Positions 8,259 through 17,014 of a DNA stretch of 51,685 nucleotides are shown here, in pieces. Made by a program: the position numbers and the translations under genes. The notes under the pieces were generated by a model. That model had not been told where the DNA came from. It saw only the letters and a program-made list of their open reading frames with translations, and searched no databases. Every line of letters starts with the position of its first letter. The stretch's first letter is position 1. This DNA comes from Tychonema bourrellyi FEM_GT703 (GTDB taxonomy: Bacteria > Cyanobacteriota > Cyanobacteriia > Cyanobacteriales > Microcoleaceae), in the NCBI RefSeq assembly GCF_002412335.2, contig NZ_NXIB02000006.1:1-51685 (forward strand). The letters run 5' to 3'.

Positions 8259-8945
8259 TTAACTCCCTTCTCCAAAGCGATAACCTCTACCATAAACTGT
8301 GTGAATCAGCACAGATTCACGAGGGGCTTCGATTTTGCGACGTAGCAGGCGAATTTGAGCTGCTAATACATTGCTGCTGGGTTTTTCCGTTTCACTCCAC
8401 AAATGTTGGTGAATTTGTTCATGGGTCAGCAATTGACCGGGATGGCGCATTAAATATTCTAACAACTGACATTCTTTTTCGGATAAGTCAATAGTGCGAT
8501 CGCCCCGATAAGCCAACTGATTGTCATAATCTAGTTGCAAATCACCAACTTGCAGCCTTCCCACAGCCACATCCGCGTCAAAAGTAGGGGGGCGTCGCAG
8601 CAATGCGCGGACTCTGGCTAAGAGTTCTCGCAATTCAAAAGGTTTGACCAAATAGTCGTCTGCACCGGCATCCAGCCCTTGTACGCGGTCATCTAGGGTA
8701 TCTTTGGCCGTGAGAAATAGGACTGGTGTGTTCCGTCCTTGCGATCGCAATTCTTGACAAATTGCCAATCCCGTTTGTCTCGGCAACATCCAATCCAAAA
8801 TTAGCAAATCATAATTGCCCTGAATTGCTAAATTACTGCCAGTTGCGCCGTCAAAAGCCACATCAACCATGTAACCCTCGCGGGTTAAAACTCGACTCAA
8901 GGGGTCAGTTAACTCAACTTCATCATCAACTAAAAGAATTCGCAT
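8259..8945 (-). CDS. rppA: OmpR-family response regulator, RppA-like
   Basis: A 228-residue receiver plus winged-helix regulator. The receiver (residues 1-115) has the acidic pocket VDDE, phospho-acceptor Asp51 in LILDWMLP and Lys in VKPFE. The Trans_reg_C domain (about 125-225) contains [17 protein letters not shown] and ends [12 protein letters not shown] chose the start MRILLVDDE at 8945; an upstream extension with no domain is possible to 9011. The sequence resembles RppA, a cyanobacterial regulator linked to redox and nickel responses, but no RppB-like kinase gene is adjacent, so the symbol is tentative. It is divergent from hisG with about 80 bp between them. Confidence 0.8.
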   Translation of the reverse strand: MRILLVDDEVELTDPLSRVLTREGYMVDVAFDGATGSNLAIQGNYDLLILDWMLPRQTGLAICQELRSQGRNTPVLFLTAKDTLDDRVQGLDAGADDYLVKPFELRELLARVRALLRRPPTFDADVAVGRLQVGDLQLDYDNQLAYRGDRTIDLSEKECQLLEYLMRHPGQLLTHEQIHQHLWSETEKPSSNVLAAQIRLLRRKIEAPRESVLIHTVYGRGYRFGEGS

Positions 8946-9026
8946 TCTGATTTTAGATTTGAGATTGGAACAATTTGTGCTATTGTAGCTTTGGAAAAAT
9001 TCATTTCCCACTTACCGAGTATTTTT

Positions 9027-9671
9027 ATGATTACCGTAGCACTTCCCAAAGGTGGACTGTTAGCAGATAGCATTCGACTCTTTAAATCAGTTGGATTAGA
9101 CTTCAGTGCTTTTTTGGATTCCTCTAACCGCCAACTTCAAATTTATGACCCTACCGGAACTGCAAAAGCTTTGCTAGTAAGAACCCATGATGTGCCGGTT
9201 TATGTGGAATATGGTCAAGCAGATTTGGGGATTTCTGGTTATGATGTGTTGCGGGAAAAACAGCCAAAAGTTGCAAGTTTAATTGATTTAAAATTTGGTA
9301 AATGTCGGCTGTCGGTGGCGGTAAAAGAATCTAGTTCTTACCGCAGAACTGTGGATTTGCCACCTCATGGTAGAGTTGCTTCTAAATTCGTCCACTGTGC
9401 GAGGGAATATTTTCACAATTTGAATTTGCCGGTGGAAATTGTACCACTTTACGGTTCTGTGGAATTGGGGCCGATTACGGGAATGTCGGAGGCAATTGTG
9501 GATTTGGTGGCGACGGGCAAAACTTTGCAGGAAAATGGTTTAATCGAGATTGATGTTTTGTTTGAAAGTTCGGCTTATTTGATTGGTCATCCTTTGAGTT
9601 ATCGTTTGAATTCGGGAGGTGTCAATGAGGTGATTGGGAAATTGAGAGAGCAAGTTTTGGCTGCGGTTTGA
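9027..9671 (+). CDS. hisG: ATP phosphoribosyltransferase, short form (HisG)
   Basis: A 214-residue enzyme for the first step of histidine synthesis: it joins ATP and PRPP to give phosphoribosyl-ATP. It shows [12 protein letters not shown] at the N-terminus, [12 protein letters not shown], and the PRPP-binding region [14 protein letters not shown]. It lacks the C-terminal regulatory domain, so it is the HisG-S form, which works with HisZ; hisZ is not in the window. The start at 9027 matches the family N-terminus. An upstream ATG at 8991 would add 12 unrelated residues. Confidence 0.95.
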   Translation: MITVALPKGGLLADSIRLFKSVGLDFSAFLDSSNRQLQIYDPTGTAKALLVRTHDVPVYVEYGQADLGISGYDVLREKQPKVASLIDLKFGKCRLSVAVKESSSYRRTVDLPPHGRVASKFVHCAREYFHNLNLPVEIVPLYGSVELGPITGMSEAIVDLVATGKTLQENGLIEIDVLFESSAYLIGHPLSYRLNSGGVNEVIGKLREQVLAAV

Positions 9672-9728
9672 TAAATGATATCAATTCCGGTTTCAATTGT
9701 AGGTTGGACCCGTGGAATGAAACCCAAC

Positions 9729-9809
9729 ATGGACGAGGCTTTGTTGGGTTTCACTATGGACGAGGCTTTGTTGGGTTTCACTATGGACGAGGCTTTGTTG
9801 GGTTTCACT
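9729..9809. repeat. 27-bp tandem repeat, three exact units
   Basis: Three consecutive copies of a 27-bp unit starting ATGGACGAGGCTTTG and ending GGGTTTCACT. On either side are GGAATGAAACCCAAC and TTGGGTTTCACTTCG, so the block expands the stem or loop of a dispersed GAAACCCAAC/GTTGGGTTTC palindrome. The open frame through it (MDEALLGFT three times) is a by-product. Confidence 0.9.
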
Positions 9810-9885
9810 TCGTTCTACCCAACCTACATAGATTGGTTGAGTTTTAGCCTTAACTTAACGGTATTGCTCTATATCATTCCGATGC

Positions 9886-11211
9886 TCAAACCACTAAACC
9901 CAGTTTTTCTTGACATCTTTCTATATAAAGATTGACGACTGTATCAACAGGATTTTGTGCCGCTAGTTGTTGGAAATATCCTAAAGCGGCGACGAATTTT
10001 GCGGATTGCCATCCTTGAATTCCTTTGTTAAATAGTGCCTGGGTAAGCTGTTTTACCTCACAGTCAGGACTTGAATTAGTCCAGATTTCGTAGATTTCAA
10101 TAGCTTGTTGTTTTCCCCGTGGTGTTACTCGATCGATCCAGCGATAGTAATAATTGTTACTTGTGGGGTTGACAAATTCTCTGGCATGGACGATCGCACT
10201 TTCGCTCACAATAATTTGGCAGCCGTATACTTTAGTCAAGTTCTCTAAGCGAGAAGCTGTATTAACTACATCGCCAATCACCGTAGAATCCATGCGCCGA
10301 TCGGACCCTAAAGTACCAATCATGCAGATACCTGTATGAATTCCTGTACCGATATTGACGGGAGATGATAAATTGTATTTATGGCGATCGGCATTAAATT
10401 CCTGCAAACTTTCTTGCATGGCTACAGAGGCTTCGATGGCATCTCTAGCGTGAGAGTTTGGCTGGTCAAATACCGCCATAATTGCATCGCCGAGGTATTT
10501 GTCAATAAAACCTCCGTGGGAACTGATGCAATCACTCATTTTAGTAAATAAAGCATTCAGCCATTCAAAAGTCTCACGGGCTTCTTGAGATTCTGCGATC
10601 GCCGTAAACCCGCGAATGTCGCAAAATAAAATAGTCAACTCTTCTTCTGTAACATTGCCCAACTGAATTGATTCTATTCCTTGTGGCGCAATTCGTTCGA
10701 GCAACTGTTCCGGTACAAATAGGTGGAATTTTTCGGCCAGATACTCGTTAGCCTCCCAAGCTGCGGCGATTTGGCGTTTGCTTTGCTCTTTCACCTGGTC
10801 GAATTGAGAAGAGACAGCTTGCGATCGCATTTGACTCAATTGCAAAACACTCTCAACTTTTGCCAACAACAAGCGACTGTTAAAAGGCTTAGTTAAATAA
10901 TCATCTGCCATCATTTCTAACCCTTTGAGACGAGAGGTATCGTCATCTAGGGCCGTCAAAAAAATGACTGGTACTGTTTGCAAAGTCGGATCTTTCCGCA
11001 GGCGATTGCAGACATCAAATCCGTCCAGATCCGGCATCATAATATCCAGTAAAATCAAGTCAGGCCGATCGGTCTGAGCTATTGAAAGTGCTTCGTCGCC
11101 AGATACCGCCGAGACAGTGGCGTATCCTTTCAAGTGCAACAATTCTTCGAGTAAAATTAGATTAGCTGGCTCATCATCAACTAATAGAATACAGGGCGAC
11201 TTATTTGACAT
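9886..11211 (-). CDS. Response regulator with class III adenylate cyclase output
   Basis: A 441-residue protein. The receiver covers residues about 7-122 (Asp56 in LILLDIMMP, Lys108 in LTKPF), followed by a helical linker (about 125-185) and a class III nucleotidyl cyclase domain (about 190-370). Metal-binding Asp198 is in FCDIRGF and Asp242 in KYLGDAIMAVF. The purine-specifying positions are Lys238 and Thr310, the ATP-type combination, and Asn317/Arg321 in VNTASRLE are the transition-state pair. All catalytic residues are present, so it should make cAMP under control of phosphorylation. A C-terminal tail of about 70 residues looks TPR-like. It is followed on the same strand by the hybrid kinase gene upstream (11438-13651), a plausible partner. 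Confidence 0.92.
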   Translation of the reverse strand: MSNKSPCILLVDDEPANLILLEELLHLKGYATVSAVSGDEALSIAQTDRPDLILLDIMMPDLDGFDVCNRLRKDPTLQTVPVIFLTALDDDTSRLKGLEMMADDYLTKPFNSRLLLAKVESVLQLSQMRSQAVSSQFDQVKEQSKRQIAAAWEANEYLAEKFHLFVPEQLLERIAPQGIESIQLGNVTEEELTILFCDIRGFTAIAESQEARETFEWLNALFTKMSDCISSHGGFIDKYLGDAIMAVFDQPNSHARDAIEASVAMQESLQEFNADRHKYNLSSPVNIGTGIHTGICMIGTLGSDRRMDSTVIGDVVNTASRLENLTKVYGCQIIVSESAIVHAREFVNPTSNNYYYRWIDRVTPRGKQQAIEIYEIWTNSSPDCEVKQLTQALFNKGIQGWQSAKFVAALGYFQQLAAQNPVDTVVNLYIERCQEKLGLVV

Positions 11212-11284
11212 GGAATATGATTACTAAAGTGTGTCAGCGATCGGCAAGACTGATGCCCCTGAAATTAAAAAAATAGTATTGTGG

Positions 11285-11337
11285 GTGCGTCAGCCCCCAG
11301 CGTTTCCCTTTCCTCATAAGCGATCGAGCTGACGCAC
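11285..11337. repeat. Inverted repeat GTGCGTCAGC/GCTGACGCAC
   Basis: Ten-base perfect arms at 11285-11294 and 11328-11337. A related GCTGACGCACCCTAC sequence followed by GGTTTAAATG is at 5914-5940. It lies between the kinase and cyclase genes. Confidence 0.75.
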
Positions 11338-11437
11338 TCTACAGACCTCGTTAGTGGTTTAAATGCGTAACAGCTTAGAAGCTAAATATTTCTCTACTAT
11401 CGAGTTTAGCCTTTCTCACTATAAATTGTCATAATTT

Positions 11438-13651
11438 TTAACTAAGAAAAGAACGAACAGTAACGATCGCCAAATTCAGATCCAGTGGCTTGCTCAAATA
11501 GTCAGAAGCCCCAGCTTCCAAACAGCGATCGCGATCCCCCGGCATCGCCATTGCCGTTACCGCAATCATCGGCACAGACTTCCAAACAGGATCTGCCTTA
11601 ACTTGTCGCATCAACTCAAAGCCATCCACATCCGGTAACTGAATATCCATCAAAATCAAATCTGGCAGCAACTGCGGCGACGCACTGGTAGCGGCAATGC
11701 GATCGAGCATCCCCGAACCATCCACAATCATCTCTACCGCATAGCCCTCCAATTCCAGCACCTCAGAAATCAACATTTGGTTCAAAGGCTGGTCTTCGAC
11801 AACCAAAATCCGCTTGCTAACAATCGGTAAAGGCATCGCAGAGGCAGAGCTAAAACCGGAGTCTAGGGGAGAAGCAGCAGATATTGCCAACTCTTGACGC
11901 ATCTCCGTCAAAGGCAGCCAAACGCGGAACAAACTTCCCCGATCGCAACTAGACTGAAAAGAAACAGTCCCCCCGTGCAATTCTGCCAGTCGTTTAGTCA
12001 AAGCCAAGCCCAAACCAGTACCTTCGTGGCGCTTAGTCAGAGAAGAATCTACCTGTTGAAAAGGTCGAAACAGCAAGTGCCAGCGGTCTTCAGGAATGCC
12101 GATCCCAGAGTCTTTGACCTCAAAACAAAAATAAGGCGTACTGGCATTTACAGGAGAACAATCAGGACGATAGTCGCCGTTAATTTCGCTACCGTAGGCG
12201 AGACGACCACTGAGTTTAACTCGTCCCTGCTCTGGGGTAAATTTGATGGCATTGGAAAGTAAATTAATCACAATTTGTCGCACTCGGCGTTCATCAATCA
12301 AAACTTTAGTAATTCGGTAATCGAGTTCTAAAGACAAAGCGATGCGCTTTTTGTCCGCCCGCGGCTGAATCATTTTCAGACAGTCAGTCGCCAGTTCGTG
12401 AACGCGCACGGGCTGTAAATCGAGCTCTGTTTTGCCCGCTTCAATTTTAGAAAGGTCGAGAATATCATTGATTAGCTGCAACAAATGCTGGCCGCTTTTT
12501 TCAATCAATTCTACATACTGGATTTGTCGATTGCTCAATTGTCCGGCGGTTTGCCGCAGTAGCAAGTCAGAAAAGCCGAGAATGCTGTTGAGAGGTGTCC
12601 GCAATTCGTGGGACATCGAGGCTAAAAACTCGGATTTCAACTGAGAAGAATACTCTAATTGTTCGTTAACTTGGCGCAAGTCTTCTTGGGCCTGGGCCCG
12701 CTCGATGGCTGCTCCCAGAGTCCGGCAAGCAGCTTCGAGCACATCTTGGTGTACAGCGGTTTGTAGTTGTTTGACGTTGCGAGACTCTAGCGTCAGTACG
12801 CCGATAATTGTACCGTCGGTGGCTGCGATCGGAAAAATGCCCAATTGACCGATTCCGGGATGTCGAAATTGTGGCACTGCATTGGGATGTTTGGCATAAT
12901 TCTCCACAAACAAAGGTTTACCAGTTGCGACTACTTCCCACAACAAACCGGTGCCGTAGGGAATACCTTTGTCGAGGAGTGCTTGCATTCCTGCGGCTAC
13001 TGGTTCCCCGTAACTAGCCAGGAATTGAGTGGAAACTTGGTTAGAAATCGCCGCCGCTTGCCGATCGTTTCCTTTGCCGCTAATCACCTTCACATCTCCG
13101 AAGGCTGCATTCATTGCTTCTACCAGATAGTTGAGAGCAAATCGACCTATTTCTTGCAAACTTTTTGAGTTTTGCAGTCGTTCAGTTAAACCTAACAGAA
13201 ATGTCAAGCGTCTGACTTCGGCGTTCAAGCTAGCTTGAGAATTGTGGTGTACTGTAACGTCTCTAAATGTAAACAGCCGTCCGCCGCTGTTGGTGATTGT
13301 GGCGCACACTTCTAAACAAACCGCATTGGATTGCTCGAAATAAAATGATAAATTTTGATCTTTAGCTGTTTCTAGTGCTTGCTGAAACTGTTCTGACTGC
13401 TGAAGTGACCAGTAACCTCGATCGACTATTTCCGCAAACAGCAAGTACGACTGGGGCTTGGTTGCTAGCCATTCTGGGGCGATTCCCCAGGTTCCGGCCA
13501 ATTTTTTGTTAAACAAAACTAAGCTGTCTGACGAGTCGAACAGAGCGATCGCATTGTCTACTTGGTTGAGAATCAGTTCTTGGTCTGCCATCAACTGCTG
13601 CAAGTCTATCTCCATTTTTTCTGTGTTATTAGCTCTTAGTTTTGTCGTCAT
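11438..13651 (-). CDS. PAS-GAF hybrid sensor histidine kinase with receiver
   Basis: A 737-residue soluble kinase. A PAS-like region covers residues about 28-135 and a GAF domain about 150-320. HisKA follows with the phospho-accepting His348 in SHELRTPLN, then HATPase_c (N box VINLLSNAIKFTPEQ; G boxes KDSGIGIP and GTGLGLALTK). The C-terminal receiver (about 615-737) has LILMDIQLPDVDG and LSKPLDL. There is no membrane segment, so it senses a cytoplasmic signal. With its own receiver it probably relays phosphate to another protein; the receiver-cyclase encoded 226 bp downstream on the same strand is a candidate target. Confidence 0.93.
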   Translation of the reverse strand: MTTKLRANNTEKMEIDLQQLMADQELILNQVDNAIALFDSSDSLVLFNKKLAGTWGIAPEWLATKPQSYLLFAEIVDRGYWSLQQSEQFQQALETAKDQNLSFYFEQSNAVCLEVCATITNSGGRLFTFRDVTVHHNSQASLNAEVRRLTFLLGLTERLQNSKSLQEIGRFALNYLVEAMNAAFGDVKVISGKGNDRQAAAISNQVSTQFLASYGEPVAAGMQALLDKGIPYGTGLLWEVVATGKPLFVENYAKHPNAVPQFRHPGIGQLGIFPIAATDGTIIGVLTLESRNVKQLQTAVHQDVLEAACRTLGAAIERAQAQEDLRQVNEQLEYSSQLKSEFLASMSHELRTPLNSILGFSDLLLRQTAGQLSNRQIQYVELIEKSGQHLLQLINDILDLSKIEAGKTELDLQPVRVHELATDCLKMIQPRADKKRIALSLELDYRITKVLIDERRVRQIVINLLSNAIKFTPEQGRVKLSGRLAYGSEINGDYRPDCSPVNASTPYFCFEVKDSGIGIPEDRWHLLFRPFQQVDSSLTKRHEGTGLGLALTKRLAELHGGTVSFQSSCDRGSLFRVWLPLTEMRQELAISAASPLDSGFSSASAMPLPIVSKRILVVEDQPLNQMLISEVLELEGYAVEMIVDGSGMLDRIAATSASPQLLPDLILMDIQLPDVDGFELMRQVKADPVWKSVPMIAVTAMAMPGDRDRCLEAGASDYLSKPLDLNLAIVTVRSFLS

Positions 13652-13738
13652 AATTTTTTAATGAGCTGGGAAAAGTTGTTTTAAAATTATTTATTTAATG
13701 TGGCATAGTTTGAGGCTTTTTGGTAGAAATTAGGACAC

Positions 13739-13747
13739 GGCATTGCC
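13739..13747. repeat. 9-bp target-site duplication, left (GGCATTGCC)
   Basis: Identical to 13922-13930 on the other side of element C. It is consistent with 9-bp duplication on insertion into a GGACACGGCATTGCCGTGTCC-type palindrome. Confidence 0.8.
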
Positions 13748-13921
13748 CATAGGTGTCAACTTAAGCCGAAAGCCCGCCAGGGAATGAATTCCCTGTCTAA
13801 TAGCGAAAGTCCTCTCAAGAGGACTAATGAGTTCTTCAGTCCTCTTAAGAGGACTTTCGCTTTGAGACAGGGGTTTCAACCCCTGTCGGACTATCGGTTT
13901 TACCTTAAGTTGACACCTATG
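13748..13921. mobile_element. MITE-like element with nested hairpin (copy C)
   Basis: Ends are CATAGGTGTCAACTTAAG and CTTAAGTTGACACCTATG. The outer parts match copy A, but the middle contains an extra palindrome, GCGAAAGTCCTCTCAAGAGG ... CCTCTTAAGAGGACTTTCGC (about 13803-13861). The element is flanked by direct 9-bp repeats GGCATTGCC. It fills the gap between the kinase and DUF1997 genes. Confidence 0.88.
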
Positions 13922-13930
13922 GGCATTGCC
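13922..13930. repeat. 9-bp target-site duplication, right (GGCATTGCC)
   Basis: Direct repeat partner of 13739-13747. Confidence 0.8.
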
Positions 13931-13985
13931 GTCTCCCTACAGTATTATTTTCGGTAGGGACTAAGGCCAAGCCGTGTCCTCTATA

Positions 13986-14702
13986 TCAACCATGTTTATG
14001 AGGCTTTTTGGGAAAAGGAATACCTAAACTTTCATGAAAAACAAGTTGAGTTTTATAGGTCAAACGGCGGTTAACTTGTTTGATGATTTTTTCCAAAATT
14101 CCCTCACCAGTTTTTTGAATTAAAGATTTAGACATCGATCGAATAAACTTCGGAAAATAAACGCCCACGGCTAAATCCAGCTTCCACCCAGCAATCGTAA
14201 TCAGAGGTGGTAACTGAGAGCGATCGGATATCGACCAATTTTTGGCAAAATCATCAGCAGATAATTCCATCAAATTCATAGCGGAACAAAAATTCACCTC
14301 ATATCCGGGTGGTGTATAATTTGGAACCGGAATTGTCTTAATCAAATAGCAGCCTTCTGCATCAGGCGGCAGCAATTCCAAACCAATTCTCGCTTCCACG
14401 CGGTAGCCGAAAGCACCAAAACGCCCGATTAATAAATCATAGCCATTTTCTCCGATCGGTTCAGCCTTCATCGGCAAAGCGCACTGACAAAACCAAGTCT
14501 TGTGGTTATTCAAATGCTCCGCCACCGTAGCAGCATCGGCATACATCTCCATGCTGTCTTCAAAATGTGTACTAAACCAAATCAGCTCAACATCCTCGGC
14601 TACATCTGCACCTCCAGTTTCCGGTGGCTGGAAACTCCCATCTGGGTAGCAAATTTCATCAGAAGCCTCAATGGTTGGATATTCAGCGGAATCCTGCTTC
14701 AT
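13986..14702 (-). CDS. DUF1997 family protein
   Basis: A 238-residue protein from the Met at 14702 (MKQDSAEYP); an in-frame Met at 14795 adds 31 residues of low complexity. The central part (FSTHFEDSMEMYADAATVAEHL, given here in pieces: a SRPBCC-like first strand and helix, then HKTWFCQCALPMK and RFGAFGYRVEARIGLELLP) fits DUF1997, a family found in cyanobacteria and plastids with unknown function. Basic C-terminal residues (RRLTYKTQLVFHESLGIPFP) are typical of the family. It is divergent from the NAD(P)-binding protein gene. Confidence 0.85.
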   Translation of the reverse strand: MKQDSAEYPTIEASDEICYPDGSFQPPETGGADVAEDVELIWFSTHFEDSMEMYADAATVAEHLNNHKTWFCQCALPMKAEPIGENGYDLLIGRFGAFGYRVEARIGLELLPPDAEGCYLIKTIPVPNYTPPGYEVNFCSAMNLMELSADDFAKNWSISDRSQLPPLITIAGWKLDLAVGVYFPKFIRSMSKSLIQKTGEGILEKIIKQVNRRLTYKTQLVFHESLGIPFPKKPHKHG

Positions 14703-14833
14703 AGTTCGCTCTCGTGTTATGGACGCTAATCGATCGGGTTGGGGATGTGGCAAGTTCGGAAACTCCCTACAATTAACAAATGGATAGTTGCTCATAGCAA
14801 CAAAAATGACCCTTGTTCAGCATAACTCGACTT

Positions 14834-15493
14834 ATGAAAGCATTTGTAGCAGGAGCCACAGGTCAAACAGGCCGCCGAATTGTCACAGAATTGGTCAAGC
14901 GCGGGATTCCGGTACGTGCTCTAGTGCGTAATTTAGAGACAGCTAGGCAGATTTTGCCCCCGGAAGCTGAATTAGTGACTGGAGATGTATTAAATGCGAC
15001 CTCGCTAGGCGATGCGATCGGTGATAGTACGGTATTGCTATGCGCGACAGGGGCGGCCCCCGGTTTTGACCCGACATTGCCTTATCGGGTGGATTTTGAG
15101 GGAACAAAAAATTTGGTGGATGCAGCTAAGGCTAAGGGTATTGAGCATTTTGTGCTTGTAACTTCTCTGTGCGTCTCGAACTTTTTTCACCCCCTCAATT
15201 TGTTTTGGTTGATTCTGGTTTGGAAGAAGCAAGCTGAGGATTATTTGCAAAAAAGTGGGCTGACTTACACCATTGTCCGGCCGGGTGGTCTCAAAAATGA
15301 GGATAATTCTAATGCGATCGTCATGGAGTCAGCCGACAAACTATCAGATGGTAGCATTCCTCGCACTAAGGTAGCTGAAGTTTGTGTGGCTGCGCTGTTT
15401 GAGCCGGCTTCTCGCAATAAGCTTGTGGAGATTGTCGCCAAGTCGGAAGCCCCGGAAAAGAGTTTTGAGCAGTTATTTGCTAGTGTGATTTGA
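14834..15493 (+). CDS. NAD(P)-binding SDR/NmrA-like protein
   Basis: A 219-residue atypical short-chain dehydrogenase. The start MKAFVAGATGQTGRRIV gives the nucleotide-binding motif GATGQTGR at residues about 7-14, followed by VRALVRN, where Arg suggests NADP(H) preference. HFVLVTSL replaces the usual catalytic YxxxK region, so it may be a binding protein or reductase like the plastid Ycf39/TIC62 group. An upstream ATG at 14813 would add 7 residues. The substrate is unknown. Confidence 0.88.
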   Translation: MKAFVAGATGQTGRRIVTELVKRGIPVRALVRNLETARQILPPEAELVTGDVLNATSLGDAIGDSTVLLCATGAAPGFDPTLPYRVDFEGTKNLVDAAKAKGIEHFVLVTSLCVSNFFHPLNLFWLILVWKKQAEDYLQKSGLTYTIVRPGGLKNEDNSNAIVMESADKLSDGSIPRTKVAEVCVAALFEPASRNKLVEIVAKSEAPEKSFEQLFASVI

Positions 15494-15498
15494 TTGAA

Positions 15499-15526
15499 TA
15501 GTTCGCGATCGCACGATCGCGAACTA
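15499..15526. terminator. Perfect 13-bp inverted repeat after the SDR gene
   Basis: TAGTTCGCGATCG, loop CA, CGATCGCGAACTA: a perfect 13-bp stem built around two HIP1-like cores, 6 bp after the stop codon. There is no T-run, so a terminator role is likely but not proven. Confidence 0.55.
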
Positions 15527-15537
15527 ATGTATTGTGG

Positions 15538-15556
15538 AACAGGCATCTTGCCTGTT
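15538..15556. repeat. Dispersed palindrome AACAGGCATCTTGCCTGTT
   Basis: Same palindrome as in each 106-bp unit at 2841-3221 and at 32623-32641, preceded by TTGTGG in each case. Confidence 0.85.
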
Positions 15557-15610
15557 GCAAGCCCGCCTAGAATCGAAAATCTAAAATCTCAAATCGATTG
15601 ACTCTCCAGC

Positions 15611-16894
15611 ATGAAAACTCTCAAGTGGCCAGCTTGGTTTCCCTATCCGATTTCCTGGTTAAGGGCATTTGTCCTCGCTCAGAGTTTTAGTTTTGTCGTA
15701 AACAGGGGCATTCCTCTTGTCAAGGACGATATCGGCTTTCTGACTTTACTGCTAACTGCTTGGCTAATTCAGTTACCTTTGTTCTTTGTTGCTCACTTTT
15801 TCGCCGCCACAATCTTAAATCCTTTACTCACTCTGGTTTCTGCCCGTTTTCGCGGAGGCAAGTTCCAGCGCCGAAATACTGGTATTCGATCGCACTTACG
15901 GGAAGGCTTGAACGCTCTAGTAGTGGGATTTCTGGCATTTAGTCTGTCGCTGCTGGTGCAAATTGCGCTGTTTTATTGGCCAGCGCGGGCGATCGATCCA
16001 GTGCAACTATTCACAGGAATCTCTACTCTCACAAAAGTTGCGATCGCAGGTGAATTCGATTTTTGGCTAATCAAATTAGCCGCAGCTTTATCAAGTTTAA
16101 CCCTATTAGCAGCACCATTATATCAACACGATTTCCGAGTGCGCCGAATGCGGGCAGCTCAAAAATTGACCGAAATTGCCGAAATGGAAATGACTTTGCT
16201 GCAAGCAAAGAAACTCCAACGTCAAAAAATGAATTTGCTGAGACAGTCGGAAATTCAAATATTCGGATTTTTACTTGTAATTGGTATTGTGATTGGTGGC
16301 GCTGTTTTTTTGGCTGTCAATTTGCGGGAAAATCTACAATTTTGGCACCCGGCAAGTGAGATGATCAAAAAGCCACCTTTGGCGATGAAAGCAGGTGATC
16401 CTTACATTCGCGCACTGATGCGAACTATTTCTGCTAGCGAGTCGAATGTTTCTCGACCTTATCACGTTGTTTATGGTGGCAAATATGTATTAGATTTGAG
16501 TCGCCATCCTGACTGGTGTGTTAAAATTGTGAATGGTCCCAATCAGGGAAAGTGTACTACGGCGGCGGGTAGGTATCAATTTTTGAGTTCGACTTGGAAC
16601 GAGAAGGCTCAGCGCTATCACCCAAAACCTGTTAATTTTATGATGTGGCAAGGTTACAGCTTTGAACCCGAATATCAGGATGCTGTGGTTTATGCTTGGT
16701 TGCGCGATCGCAAATTTTGGAAAACCGATATTTCACAGATGTTGCGGCAGGACAAATTAACTGAAGTTTTGCGGATGTTGTCGGGAACTTGGACAAGTCT
16801 GGGATATGGAATTGAGAACAATTCTATGAGCTCTAGTTTGCCGAGAGTTTACAAAAAAATGCTCGAAGAAGAGTTGAAGAATGCGGGTTCTTAG
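15611..16894 (+). CDS. Membrane-anchored lysozyme/muramidase-like protein
   Basis: A 427-residue protein. The N-terminal half carries about four or five membrane segments (near residues 17-35, 45-70, 95-120, 145-170 and 215-235). The C-terminal half is a lysozyme-like domain related to phage lambda endolysin (GH104-type): the catalytic Glu277 sits in ISASES, followed by PYHVVYGG, AAGRYQFLSSTW and a YAWLRDRKFW region. Similar domains cut peptidoglycan at the MurNAc-GlcNAc bond. With the anchor it should act on the periplasmic wall from the inner membrane. Membrane tethering of this domain is unusual. The start matches ATG at 15611. Confidence 0.85.
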   Translation: MKTLKWPAWFPYPISWLRAFVLAQSFSFVVNRGIPLVKDDIGFLTLLLTAWLIQLPLFFVAHFFAATILNPLLTLVSARFRGGKFQRRNTGIRSHLREGLNALVVGFLAFSLSLLVQIALFYWPARAIDPVQLFTGISTLTKVAIAGEFDFWLIKLAAALSSLTLLAAPLYQHDFRVRRMRAAQKLTEIAEMEMTLLQAKKLQRQKMNLLRQSEIQIFGFLLVIGIVIGGAVFLAVNLRENLQFWHPASEMIKKPPLAMKAGDPYIRALMRTISASESNVSRPYHVVYGGKYVLDLSRHPDWCVKIVNGPNQGKCTTAAGRYQFLSSTWNEKAQRYHPKPVNFMMWQGYSFEPEYQDAVVYAWLRDRKFWKTDISQMLRQDKLTEVLRMLSGTWTSLGYGIENNSMSSSLPRVYKKMLEEELKNAGS

Positions 16895-16901
16895 AACCAT
16901 C

Positions 16902-16995
16902 AGGACACGGCAGTGCCGTGTCCCTACAATTGCTCGCGGTAGGGACACGGCACTGCCGTGTCCTCTACAATTGCTGCCGTGTCCTCTACAATTGC
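16902..16995. repeat. Dispersed palindrome GGACACGGCAGTGCCGTGTCC, two and a half copies
   Basis: Intact palindromes at about 16902-16922 and 16941-16961, each followed by CTACAATTG, plus a half copy GCCGTGTCCTCTACAATTG. This sequence, without an insert, equals the joined flanks of elements C and D, so these look like unoccupied target sites. Confidence 0.85.
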
Positions 16996-17014
16996 TATAA
17001 AATATCCTTAAAAT

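Noticed and set aside
8057..8293. 78-codon frame near the response regulator gene
   Set aside because: Runs through element B and overlaps rppA; no protein-like sequence.
9675..9935. 86-codon frame with (MDEALLGFT) repeats
   Set aside because: Produced by a 27-bp non-coding tandem repeat, overlapping the end of the cyclase gene.
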